The notes beneath the pieces are model-generated. The model made no database searches, was not told the origin of the DNA, and saw nothing but the letters and a program-made list of their open reading frames with translations. A program made the position numbers and the translations under genes. From the NCBI RefSeq assembly GCF_001704415.2, contig NC_030826.1:30933324-30997323 (forward strand): a DNA stretch of 64,000 nt, in the 5' to 3' direction. The DNA comes from Capra hircus (lineage: Eukaryota > Chordata > Mammalia > Artiodactyla > Bovidae). Below are positions 54,857-64,000 of this stretch, one piece after another (positions within the stretch are counted from its first letter, which is position 1; every line of letters begins with the position of its first letter).

Positions 54857-56071
54857 TAATGAGACTATCTCTGCTTTAAAGGCAGCTTCGCTCTGAGACT
54901 TCTGTAATGACAGCTGAGAATCATTGCTTGGCTCTCTTGTCACTAAGTGTCTTTCTGTGATGAGGCTGGAACTCTAAGGCAGCATGTCAGGTAAGATCTC
55001 CAGCATGTCCGTAGTGAATGTTTCCTTCACTGTCATACTCCTCACTCAGGATGTGGTTGCAAACTGGTGTTATGTGAACTATATTTTTATAGATTTGGGA
55101 AATGACGAGTTGGCTAAGCCATTTAATTTCCTACAGGATGTCTCAGAGCCTTTAATACTTTAATAAGACTCTGTTAATGGATAACATAACCTTCAGTGTT
55201 TCCTAACATTTTTTCCACAGAGCGCTTTTCTTTGGAGTGTCTAATAACTATTTTTTCATGGAACACATTCTGTGACCTGACAAGCTCCAGTGTGACACTG
55301 GCGACAGTCAGGATTTTTGTGGGTGGTGGTGATTATTCTCCTAAGCCCCTAAGGAGAACAGTACACCATTTTTAGATCCATTTGCCCAAGGCTCTGATTT
55401 GCATTAGTCTCTTGGTGTAAAAAATAAAAATACGTGACTTGTACTCAGGTGTCACCTACACAGTGCCTATCACTCTGTAGAATGACTCACCCTCTGAAAA
55501 CAGTAGTGTTCATTGTCTTAGAAGTGAGCAATGCTCTTTCATTTACAAAGATGAAACCAAAATTACCAGGCTTCCTAAAATTAGCATCACCTTTGAGCCC
55601 ACCACCTTGCTTGGGTCAGTCTTGAGTGCTGTGTTGAAGTGCTTTGTGTGTAATGGAGGAAGTCTCCGGCGAGTGGACAGTCGGGCTAAGCGACCTCCAA
55701 TCAATTCAGTATTGATCAGTCTTCCCAGGTCAGCAAAACATTCTAGGAGTTTCTTAAATCCTTTTGATTTCCGAATAAGTGTGTGACCCCACACTTGAAG
55801 AGCAAAATTTGTCTCCAGCACAAGATCCTTTTCTTTTAAAGGAGTTTGTTGCTGCCTTATCAATTATATAGTTATATTGTTTTGATTGATAATTTTATTT
55901 TATGTGCAGTTGAACTGTGAATAATTAGCTAGCAATCAAGATGCCCTAAAACTCAACTCTTACTCTTAAAGAAAAAGTAGTAATATCTTTAAAGAAAATG
56001 TTTATAATGTCACAGTTTATGTATATTGCATGTATTATATATTTATTATATAGAAAACATATGTATATATG
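54857..56071. other. Unique sequence, no supported gene
   Basis: A 106-codon antisense frame at 55543-55863 has no recognised domain, no flanking splice signals that fit it and no poly-A, so I do not call a gene. Confidence 0.45.
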
Positions 56072-56205
56072 AAGTGAAGTGAAAGTCACTTTGTCATGTC
56101 CGACTCTTTGTGACCCCATGGACTGTAGTCCGCCAGGCTCCTCTGTCCATGGGATTGTCCAGGCAAGAATGCTGGAGTGGGTTGCCATCCCCTTCTCCAA
56201 TGTAT
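56072..56205 (-). mobile_element. BovA monomer SINE, antisense
   Basis: GAAGTGAAGTGAAAGTCAC through 'ggagtgggttgccatcccc'; a single BovA unit without the tRNA head. Confidence 0.88.
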
Positions 56206-56961
56206 GTATATAAACTTGCGTAAATGAGTCCTATAATCCCAGAAGACTATAAAACAAAAAATACTCATTAGATTCCCTATATTCTGCCTTAAATATATGT
56301 GTGTGTGTATAACTATATATGTATATAAATCATTTATGCAAGGAACCATTTATGCAAGTTTATGCTTAATACTTGGGGCTTATTTTTTATATTATCTTTT
56401 GTTTGAGACATAGATTACCTGTATTTTCATATACATATTCTGAACCATGTTAAAGCTATGAATGTACTGTATAAATTCAGAACCAGAACACTAACAATTG
56501 TGTTGGAGCTACCTGTTTATCCTTTTCAAATCCCACCCCTCTTCCTTTTCTAGAGATAACCACCATCTGAAATGCATTGTTTTTCATTTGATTACATGTG
56601 TATTCATCCTGTAACAATATGTCGTTTTGTAGTTTTTAGGTTTGAGCCTTATGAAAATCATATCAAAGTAGTCTTTTGTTTTTCCCCAATCACAGTACTT
56701 ATTAGATTCATCAATGTTGTTTTGGGTAAATTTTATTTAACTATTTTTATTAATGTATTAACATATGGTATAACATTATGTAAATATATGCCATTTTAAA
56801 AATTCTCTTCTTGATGACCTTTTTCCCCCTAATTTTTTGTTTAACCAAAAAAAGAAAAGAAAAATCTGCTGAATGTTTTGAAAATGTCTCCTGATAAATG
56901 CTCAGGGGTTTCTCTAGGACAGCATTTTTAAAATGCAGAATCCCAACCCATAGTTGGTATG
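56206..56961. other. AT-rich unique sequence
   Basis: TA/TG dinucleotide patches at 56290-56330. No gene supported. Confidence 0.4.
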
Positions 56962-57990
56962 ACAGAAATGATATGGACCTAACAGAAGCAGAAGATATTA
57001 AGAAGAGGTGGCAAGAATACACAGAAGAACTATACAAAAAAGATCTTCACGATCCAGATAATCATGGTGGTGTGATCACTCACCTAGAGCCAGACATCCT
57101 GGAATGTGAAGTCAGGTGGGCCTTAGGAAGCATCACTACGAACAAAGCTAGTGGAGGTGATGGAATTCCAGTTGAGCTATTTCAAATCCTAAAAGATTAT
57201 GCTGTGAAAATGCTCTACTCAGTATGCCAGCAAATTTGGAAAACTCAGCAGTGGCCACAGAACTGGAAAAGGTCAGTTTTCATTCCAGTCCCTAAGAAAG
57301 GCAATGCCAAAGAATGCTCAAACTACCGCACAATTGCACATTACTTTGCTCTCACATGTTAGCAAAGTAATGCTCAAAATTCTCCGAGCCAGGCTTCAAC
57401 AGTACATGAACCGTGAACTTCTAGGTGTTCAAGCTGGATTTAGAAAAGGCAGAGGAACCAGAGATGAAATTGCCAACATCTGCTGGATCATTGAAAAAGC
57501 AAGAGAGTTCCAGAAAATCATCTACTTCTGCTTTATTGACTATGCCAAAGCCTTCTACTGTGTGGATGACAAACTGTGGAAAATTCTGGAAGAGATGGGA
57601 ATACCAGACCACCTGACCTGCCTCTTGAGAAATCTATATGCAGGTCAGGAAGCAACATTTAGAACTGGACATGGAACAACAGACTGGTTCCAAATCGGAA
57701 AAGGAGTATATCAAGTCTGTATATTGTCACCCTGCTTATTTAACTTCTGTGCAGAGTGTATCATGAGAAATGCTGGGCTGGAAGAAGTACAAGCTGGAAT
57801 CAAGGTTGCGGGGAGAAATATCAATAACCTCAGATATTCAGATGGTACCACCCTTATGGCAGAAAGCAAAGAAGAACTAAAAAGCCTCTTGACGAAGGTG
57901 AAAGAGGAGAGTGAAAAAGTTGGCTTAAAACTCAACATTCAGGAAACTAAGATCATGGCATCTGGTCCCATCACTTCCTGGAAACAGTGA
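56962..57990 (+). pseudogene. BovB reverse transcriptase with lost active-site motif
   Basis: The first open segment (to 57362) carries the linker DLTEAEDIKKRWQEY and VFIPVPKKGNAKECSNYRT; the frame breaks near 57340 where CACATTACTTTG replaces the usual CACTCATCTCA region. The second (57304-57990) carries AGFRKGRGTRDEIANI and FIDYAKAF, but motif B reads GKGVYQVCILSP instead of VRQGCILSP, and the catalytic YADD has become YSDG (RYSDGTTLM). The second catalytic aspartate is therefore lost. A small deletion removes codons after FYCVDD, and another removes the region after SGPITSW. This RT is dead on several counts. Confidence 0.9.
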
Positions 57991-58596
57991 CAGACTTTAT
58001 TTTGGGGGGCTCCAAAATCACTACAGATGGTGACTGCAGCCATGATATTAAAAGATGCTTACTCCTTGGAAGAAAAGTTACAACCAATCTAGACAGCTTA
58101 TTAAAAAGCAGAGACATTACTTTGCCAACAAATGTCCATCTACTCAAAGATATGATTTTTCTAGTAGTCATGTATGGATGTGAGAGTTGGACTATAAAGA
58201 AAGCTGAGCATTGATGAATGATGCTTTTGAAGTGTGGTGCTGGAGAAGACTCTTGAGAGTCCCTTGGACAGCAAGGAGATACAACTAGTCCATCCTAAAG
58301 GAAATCAGTCCTGAGCATTCATTGGAAGGACTGATGCTGAAGCTGAAACTCCAGTACTTTGGCCACCAGATGCAAAGAACTGACTCATTTGAAAAGATCC
58401 TGATGCTGGGAAAGATGGAAGGCAGGAGGAGAAGGGGACAACAGAGGATGAGATGGTTGGATAACATTACCGACTCAATGGACATGAATTTGAGTAAACT
58501 CTGGGAGTTGGTGATGGACAATGGGAGGCCTGGCATGCTGCAGTCCATGGGATTGCAAAGAATCGGACACGACTGAGAAAGTGAACTGAACTGAAC
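56962..58596 (+). mobile_element. BovB, 5'-truncated, sense (1.6 kb)
   Basis: Starts in the linker region (GACAGAAATGATATGGACC) and ends with the AGTGAACTGAACTGAA tail. AACCCAT occurs at both flanks (56946 and 58594), possibly a weak target duplication. Confidence 0.94.
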
Positions 58597-58744
58597 CCAT
58601 TAGTGATAGTGAAATTAATATAGTGAACGCAGTAGAAAATATTAGAAAATATTTTAGCAAAACAATGATTACTAAAATATTATTGTAATAGGCATTGTTC
58701 TGTTAAAAGATGTTTCGTGTGGGTACCAGATAAGGGCATGTGGC

Positions 58745-58828
58745 CTCTCTCACTGAGCATAATGTCTTTAAACACCTATCCATATGGTCACTTGTGTCAA
58801 TAGACCCTTCCTACTTATTGTTGAGTGT
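58745..58828 (-). mobile_element. L1, antisense, first part of a split copy
   Basis: 'tcactgagcataatgtcttt' and 'ccatatggtcacttgtgtca' are antisense L1. ATTGTTGAGTGT at 58817-58828 recurs at 59355-59366 beyond the BovB. Confidence 0.7.
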
Positions 58829-59030
58829 TTGTTGTTGGTCAGTAGCTAAGTTGTATCTGACTCTTTGCAACACTGTAAACTGCAGGACACCAGGCTTCCT
58901 TACCCTTCACTATCTCCTGGAGTTTGCTCAAATTCATGTCCATTGAGTTGGTGATGCTATCTAACCATCTCACCCTTTGCTGCCGCCTTCTCCTTTTGCC
59001 GTCAGCCTTTCCCAGCAGCTTTCCCATTCA
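58829..59030 (-). mobile_element. BovB 3' fragment, antisense, first part, inside L1
   Basis: 'tgttgttggtcagtagctaa' to 'gccgtcagcctttcccagca'; it resumes after the Bov-tA2. Confidence 0.9.
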
Positions 59031-59225
59031 GCTTCCCTCATATCTCAGTTGGTGAAGAATCCACCTGCAATTTAGGAGACCCTGGTTCAGTTTCTGGGCT
59101 GGGAAGATCCACTGGAGAAGCGATAGGCTACCCACTCCAGTATTCTGGGCCTGGAGAATTCCATGGACTGTATTGTCCATGGGGTTGCAAAGAGCTGGAC
59201 ACGACTGAGCGACTTTCACTCACTT
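59031..59225 (+). mobile_element. Bov-tA2 SINE inside BovB
   Basis: GCTTCCCTCATATCTCAG to 'gagcgactttcactcac'; TTCCCAGCA on both sides marks its duplication. Confidence 0.9.
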
Positions 59226-59354
59226 TTCCCAGCATTGGGGTCTTTTCCATTGAGTCTCTTCACATCAGGTGACCAAAGTATTAGAGCTTCATCATCAGTC
59301 CTTCCAATTATATTCAAGGTTGGTTTCCTTTAGGATTGACTGAGTATTTTACAA
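59226..59354 (-). mobile_element. BovB 3' fragment, antisense, second part
   Basis: CCAGCATTGGGGTCTTTTCC to 'tcctttaggattgactgag'. Confidence 0.88.
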
Positions 59355-62045
59355 ATTGTTGAGTGTATTCTGTTATTAATCCACTCACCCGATGAAGGAC
59401 ATTTAGGATGTTTGCTTGTTATGCATTAAGTGTCTATGAACATTTATGAGGGTTTTTTAGTGGGGAATATAAATTTCATTTCTATAGAGTGGGATTGCTA
59501 GGTCATGTGGCAAGTGGATGTTCAAGTTCATAAAACTACCAAGCTGTTTTCCCCAGTGACTGTTCCATCTTCCATTGCCCCGCCCTCAGCTGTGTGTAAG
59601 AATTCCAGTTATTCCACATCTTCTCCAGAACTTGATATAGTCAGGGTTTTGCACTTTTTGTTGTTGTTTTGTTATATCAATTGTGTTATCTCATTTGGGT
59701 ATTAATTTGCATTTTCCTAGTGGATACTGATGTTGAACAATTTTTCTTGTGCTTATTTGCCATTTATTCATCTTCTTTGATAAAGTTTCTGTTCAAAAAT
59801 TCTGTAAAGCAATTACCCTTCAACTAAAAAATAAATGTAAAAACGTTTATGTTTGGATATTTTTGCCCATTTTGTAACAGGATATTTTTACTGTTGAATT
59901 TGAGAGTTCTGCATATATTCTGGATACAGTTCTTTTATGTGAACTACAAATACTTAAATATTTCTTGTTTCAGTGGATTTCCTTTTCATTTTTTAGAAGT
60001 GCCTTTCACAGAGCAGAAGCTTTTAATTTAAATGAAGTCTAATGTATCCTTTTTTTTTTCTTTCATGGATCATGCTTTTGATATTTCTAAGAACTCATCA
60101 CCTAACCCCAAGGTCAAAGATATTTTCTCATGTTTTCTTCAAAAGTTTTATAGTTTTGTATTTAGGTCTGTGAACCTTTATGAATTTTTATATATGATAT
60201 GATGTATGGGACAAAGTTCATATTTTTTAATATGAATGTTCAGTTGTACCAGCATAGTTTGTTAAAAGGACTCTTCTTCCTCTTTACATCTTTGTCAGAA
60301 ATCAGTTGCTTATATCTATCTAGATCCATTTTCCTTATTCTGTCCCATTGATCTGTGTTTCTGTCCTTTCACTACCATATTCTTTTGATTCGTTAGTTTT
60401 ATAATAGGTCTTAAAATGGAATGAGTACTGCAAATTCAGTCTTTCTAAAAATTGTCTTGTTTATTCTACCCCCTTCCTAGTCTCGTATTGATTTTAGATT
60501 GTATCTATAACAAGTCCTTTTGGAATTTTGATTGGGATTGTATTTAATCATAACTAATTTTGTGAATATTGATATCTTTATTGTGTTGAGTGTTCCAGTC
60601 CACAAACACAGTATTTCTCCCTTGATGTAGATTTTTTATTTCTTTCATAAGTATTTTTTTAGTTTTCAACATGTACTTTCTGTGCCTATGTATTTAAAAA
60701 TTTATTCCTAAGTATTTTGTTTTTCAAAGTAGTTGTTAATAGTATTTTATTTTTAATCCTAATATATATTCACTGCTAGTATATAGAAATTAAATTTATT
60801 TTTGTTTGCTTACTTTATGTCCTGTAACCTTGCTGAATTCATTGGCTGTAGGAATTTTTTTTTTTCTTGGTAGATTTCTTGGTATTTTCTATATAAACAA
60901 ACATGTCATCTGCAAATAGGGACATTTTAATTTGTTTCTTTCATATCTATATGTTTTTTTTAATTTCCTTTATTGCCCTAAGTAAAACTTCTAGCACTAT
61001 ATTGAATGAGTGTTGAGTACAAACTTGGATCAAGGCATCTATATCGTGAGGAATACTGGTTTATAGTTAGCTTTTTTTTTTTTAACTGTTTTTTGTCTGG
61101 TTTTGGTATCAAAGGAATACTAGCTTCATAAAATCAATTGGGAAGTGTTTCCTCCTCTTCTGTATTCTGGAAGAGATTATGTAGAATCAGTGCTAATTCT
61201 TCTTTAAATATTTCGTGAAGTTCTCTTGTGAAATCTCTGGATCTGAATTTTTTTCCCAAGATTTTTAATAGTACAAGTTCAATTTCTTAATAGTTACAGG
61301 GCTATTTAGATTATTTCTTTCATATTGAGTGTGTTGTAATTTGTTTTTAAGTACATTAGTTCATTTCATGTAACTTGTCAAATTTACAGGTATGTGGTTA
61401 ATTGTTCAAAGACAACCTTTTGAAATCTACAGGATTTTGTAGTGATATTTCCTGTTTCATTCCTATTCTGTCTTCTCTTTCTTCCTGTTTTCAGTTGTGC
61501 TAGAGGTTTTTTCAACTGTATTCTCAAAGAACCAGCTCTTTGTTTCTTGGTTTTCTCTGTTATGATTTTGTTTCAGACTTCTTTATTTCTGCCCTTTATG
61601 ATTTCATTCCTTCTGCTTGCTCTGGGCTTATTTTTGGTCTTCTTTTATAAGTTGTTGCACTAGAGGTTGCTCATTTGAAAACGTTTCTCTTTTCTAATGT
61701 ATGATTTTAGTGCTATAAAGTTTCCTCCCAGCACTGCTTTGGCTGTGTCTGCCATTTTGATACATTGCATTTTCATTTTTATTCAGTTCGTTAGTTTTTT
61801 TCCTTTGAGACTTCCTCTGTTCCAGGAATTATTTAGAAGCATTCTGTTTAGTGTCTGAGTGTTTGGATATTTGCTTCTTATTCTTCTGTTAGTGACAGGA
61901 GAATATACTGTATATGATTTCAGTTCTTTCAGGCTAGTAATGTTATGAACCCAGATGTTGTGTATCTTGGTATACGTACTGGAAAAGAATATTCTGATGA
62001 TGTTGGTTGGAGTGTTCTTCTATAAATGTCACATTCTTTTGTGGC
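59355..62045 (-). mobile_element. L1, antisense, main body (3' part and RT region)
   Basis: Reversed L1 landmarks run in order: GGGATTGCTAGGTCATGTGG, 'ggtattaatttgcattttcc', 'tttggaattttgattgggat', 'gtaaccttgctgaattcatt', 'catctgcaaatagggacatt', 'caaagaaccagctctttgtt'. Frames are badly decayed. Confidence 0.85.
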
Positions 62046-62149
62046 AGTTGTGGTTTAGTCTCTTAAGTTGTGTCCGACTCTTGTAACCTGTGGACTGTAG
62101 CCTGCCAGACTCCTCTGTCCATGGGATTTTCCAGGCAAGTATACTGGAG
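62046..62149 (-). mobile_element. Bov-tA SINE, antisense, outer copy, part 1
   Basis: 'gttgtggtttagtctcttaa' to 'gcaagtatactggagtg'. It is interrupted by a second SINE and resumes at 62440. Confidence 0.85.
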
Positions 62150-62439
62150 TGAAAGAAAAGTGAAAGTCGCTCAGTCGTGTCTGACTCTTTGTGACCGCAT
62201 GGACTATACAGTCCATGGAATTCTCCAGGCCAGAATACTGAAGTGGGTAGCCTTTCCCTCCTCCCCAACCCAGGGAATGAACCCAGGTCTCCTGCATTGC
62301 AGGCGGGAGCCACAAGGGAAGCCCAAGAATACTGGAGTGGATAGCCTATCCCTTCTCCAGCAGATCTTCCAGACCCAGGAATCGAACCAGGGTCTCCTGC
62401 ATTCCAGGCAGATTCTTTACCAACTGAGCTATCAGGGAA
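62150..62439 (-). mobile_element. Bov-tA2 SINE, antisense, inner copy
   Basis: 'gtgaaagtcgctcagtcgtg', CCACAAGGGAAGCCC and GAGCTATCAGGGAAGCCC (two reversed heads). Confidence 0.88.
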
Positions 62440-62558
62440 GCCCATACTGGAGTGGTTTGCCATTTCCTTCTCCAGATCTTCCTGACCCAGGGATCGAACC
62501 TGGGTCTCCTGCACTACAGACAGATTCTGACTGACTGAGCTACCAGGGAAGGCCCTGG
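62440..62558 (-). mobile_element. Bov-tA SINE, antisense, outer copy, part 2
   Basis: 'gccatttccttctccagatc' to GAGCTACCAGGGAAGGCC, completing the outer SINE. Confidence 0.85.
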
Positions 62559-62559
62559 A

Positions 62560-63150
62560 ATTATGTTCATATATACTCTTGCTGATGTTTTTTTCCCAGC
62601 TGGTCTGTCGGTTGTTGAGAGAAGAAATATTGACATCTCTGCGTGCGTTTATACTTTCCTTCTCATATTTTGCAGCTTTGTAGTTTAGTGCGTACACATT
62701 CACGATGCTATGTCTTCTTGTGATTGATGCTTTTATCACTATATTCTCCTCTGTATTTCTGGTCATTTTCTTTATTCTGACTACTTTATCTGCTATTAAT
62801 ACTGCCACTTTTGCTTTCTTCTGATCAATGTTGCATGATATCTTTTCCTGTCCTTTTACTTTCAGCCTACCCATATCGTATTTGAAGTGAGATTCTTGTG
62901 GCCCACGTGATTTGTTTCAGTCCACTCTTGTCGCTCTGTCTTTTAATTGGCATATCTATTAGGCCATTTGCATTTAATACAATTATGAATATGTTAAGGA
63001 TTAAGCCTGCCATTTAATTTTTTTGTATTATGTCTGTTCTTTTTTTTTTTTTTGTAATTGCTTTGCATTCTTTTTCTTTCTTTTCTGTGGGTTAGTTTAT
63101 ATTTTGATTTTTTTTTTTTTTTTTTTGAGTATGTCTCTTTGTGCTTTGCT
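62560..63150 (-). mobile_element. L1, antisense, endonuclease region
   Basis: 'gagagaagaaatattgacat', 'actatattctcctctgtatt', 'atcgtatttgaagtgagatt'; the upstream part of the same L1, ending in poly-T tracts at 63040-63052 and 63103-63126. Confidence 0.8.
62562..62874 (-). pseudogene. L1 ORF2 endonuclease remnant
   Basis: The first roughly 100 codons of an open frame starting at 62874 read as L1 endonuclease: KKAKVAVLIADKV, then ASITRRHSIVNVYALN where active L1 has a conserved IYAPN core. The frame stays open for 281 codons only by running on through two antisense SINEs to 62029. The catalytic N-terminal part and the rest of the domain are absent, so it has no expected activity. Confidence 0.75.
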
Positions 63151-63632
63151 CCAGGAAGATCTGCATTTTCCTCTGATGCTGAGACAGGGATTGCTAACAG
63201 GTTGGGACACTCCAGCCAGCATCTAGGTTCTTTCCCCGAAAGTGTTAACCTCTGGTTTCAGCTCCCCACTTTCTGGGGGGGTGCATCATACTAGTGGCCA
63301 GATCTCAGTGGTGACGCTTGCCTTTGTCACCGAGGACTCAGCGCTTTCTCTGTCTTTGCTCTTGATCAATCTCTGCCATGTTTGCTTGCTTAGGGGAGAC
63401 CAAAGGGAATGGGTGGAGGAACCTACTTAATTCTATTAATTGAAAAAAGAATACCTGGAGGCAGAAAAAGGTGTGTTTGTTGTGCTTCATCCAGGTTTCC
63501 ACACAGTAGCAGGAGACCCCTCAGAGCCTATGTTTTTGCTGGAAATGCTGGTTACTTGATGTTCCTTGTCAATCCCAGTACGGCCTACATTTTCTCTTGT
63601 TGGAAATCATTGCTGGTGATGCAAGCTAGTAT
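63151..63632. other. Unique intronic sequence
   Basis: Nothing recognised beyond unremarkable short frames. Confidence 0.45.
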
Positions 63633-63760
63633 ATCCAGGATGGAGAGACAACAAGGTCCTGCTGTGTAGCACAGGAAACTGGGTTCAATATCCTGTAATA
63701 AACCACAAATGGAGAAGAATGTGAGAGAATGTGCACAGATGTATAACAATCACTCGATAA
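63633..63760 (+). mobile_element. Artiodactyl L1 3' scrap next to the exon
   Basis: 'acaaggtcctgctgtgtagc', 'gggttcaatatcctgtaata' are L1 3' end. It stops about 80 bases before the exon. Confidence 0.8.
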
Positions 63761-63814
63761 GTGGGAAGGGTGGGAATAATTATGAGACCATATTCCTGAT
63801 TTTGTTTTTTAACT

Positions 63815-63840
63815 GATATGTGTCTCCATTTTCCCTTTAG
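63815..63840 (+). promoter_or_regulatory. 3' splice site (polypyrimidine tract and AG acceptor)
   Basis: The run before the exon is rich in T and C (CTCCATTTTCCCTTTAG) and ends in AG directly before the coding frame. A plausible branch point, the AACTGAT stretch near 63811-63817, lies about 25 bases upstream of the AG. Confidence 0.75.
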
Positions 63841-63880
63841 GGCTGAGAAGACTGAAGTTCTGAGTGAAGACCTTCTTCAG
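63841..63880 (+). CDS. ARHGAP17/ARHGAP44: Internal 40-bp exon of a RICH-family BAR/RhoGAP gene (likely exon 2)
   Basis: A pyrimidine-rich tract ending in TTTAG precedes the exon and GTAAGG follows it, so both splice signals are strong. The exon enters in phase 1 (its first base completes a split codon) and then reads 13 open codons, AEKTEVLSEDLLQ. In the frame starting at the first base there is an immediate TGA, which supports the phase-1 reading. From family knowledge, this peptide follows the first-exon sequence ending in VGR in both ARHGAP17 and ARHGAP44, cytoplasmic Rho GTPase-activating proteins with an N-terminal BAR domain that act on Rac/Cdc42 at membranes and junctions. The segment lies at the start of the BAR domain. 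The next exon would begin IERRLD in ARHGAP17 and VEKRLE in ARHGAP44, but it is outside the window. The upstream intron exceeds 63.8 kb, which I take as mildly favouring the longer gene, ARHGAP44. SH3BP1, the third family member, differs here and is unlikely. Confidence 0.82.
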
Positions 63881-63889
63881 GTAAGGTTG
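63881..63889 (+). promoter_or_regulatory. 5' splice site (GTAAGG donor)
   Basis: CAG at the exon end followed by GTAAGG is a near-consensus U1 donor and fixes the 3' boundary of the short exon. Confidence 0.75.
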
Positions 63890-64000
63890 TCACTGGCCCA
63901 TAACTCGTAGATGTCAAAGACATCTTCCCTTTTGCAGCCGAGCCCTTCCCGGTGTTGTTCATACTCTCCACTGCTCCTCTCCCAGTCCATCGAGATGCAG

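Larger units (their letters stand above)
1..63840 (+). other. Inferred first intron of the ARHGAP17/44 gene (5' end outside window)
   Basis: No other exon of this gene, no ATG exon beginning MKKQF, and no GC-rich CpG-island-like promoter is visible upstream of the 40-bp exon. If the exon is number 2, the whole upstream part of the window is intron 1. This is inference from gene structure knowledge; a separate nested or antisense gene with very short exons cannot be excluded by eye. Confidence 0.6.

Noticed and set aside
55543..55863. A 106-codon antisense frame considered as a processed pseudogene or exon
   Set aside because: I do not recognise the protein; there is no poly-A, target duplication or fitting splice pair. 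A protein search would decide.
3328..62558. tRNA genes suggested by repeated box-B-like GGTTCGATCC motifs
   Set aside because: All lie in the heads of Bov-tA, Bov-tA2 or CHR SINEs; no free-standing cloverleaf was found.
63881..64000. A second exon after 'cttcccttttgcag' near 63924-63937
   Set aside because: The acceptor-like AG is only about 57 bases after the donor, and no following frame or donor matches the expected next BAR-domain residues.

Overview
This window is nuclear DNA from a ruminant, most likely a bovid. The evidence is its repeat content: BovB (RTE-clade LINE), Bov-tA, Bov-tA2 and BOV-A2 SINEs, CHR-type tRNA-Glu SINEs, artiodactyl L1 3' ends, and the usual old mammalian layer (MIR, L2, MER2-like, MER5A-like, old L1, LTR fragments). 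I see no operons, prokaryotic genes, CRISPR arrays or RNA genes outside the SINEs. Repeat family names are from recognition of consensus features by eye, not from a database search.

The only host coding sequence I can support is one 40-bp internal exon at 63841-63880 (+). It has a polypyrimidine tract and AG acceptor before it and a GTAAGG donor after it, and it encodes 13 codons that match the N-terminal end of the BAR-domain RhoGAPs ARHGAP17 (RICH1/nadrin) and ARHGAP44 (RICH2). The paralogues are identical over this stretch, so the exon alone cannot separate them. No first exon or CpG island is visible upstream, so positions 1-63840 are best read as a long first intron; that length mildly favours ARHGAP44.

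Layout. 0-5.5 kb: mostly unique, with L2, MIR, one ERV LTR and three SINEs. 5.6-9.8 kb: an eroded antisense L1 broken by BovB and Bov-tA insertions. 10-17 kb: SINEs, an L1 3' end split by a Bov-tA, an LTR split by a CHR SINE, then a largely unique 14.4-17.3 kb. 17.3-19.6 kb: a deeply nested stack of LTR, LTR-like, L1 and SINE insertions. 20.7-22.8 kb: L2 ORF2 relic and an LTR. 22.8-26.75 kb: a BovB with an inverted 5' piece, followed by a nearly full-length BovB with recognisable but broken endonuclease and reverse-transcriptase domains. 27-38 kb: LTR, L2, MIR, CHR and L1 fragments in unique DNA. 38.7-48.5 kb: L1, BovB, an LTR-like element containing a MER2-like transposon, two BovB copies in which 5' and 3' parts look fused, and AT-rich DNA with two SINEs. 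48.7-53.4 kb: SINEs, microsatellites and a pyrimidine-rich region. 53.5-58.6 kb: two sense BovB copies. 58.7-63.15 kb: a long antisense L1 interrupted by BovB plus Bov-tA2, and by a SINE-in-SINE cluster. 63.15-64 kb: unique DNA, an L1 3' scrap and the exon.

I found no convincing undescribed functional system. The interest lies in the retroelement archaeology (target-site duplications, inversions, nested insertions, shared lesions) and in the very short exon.
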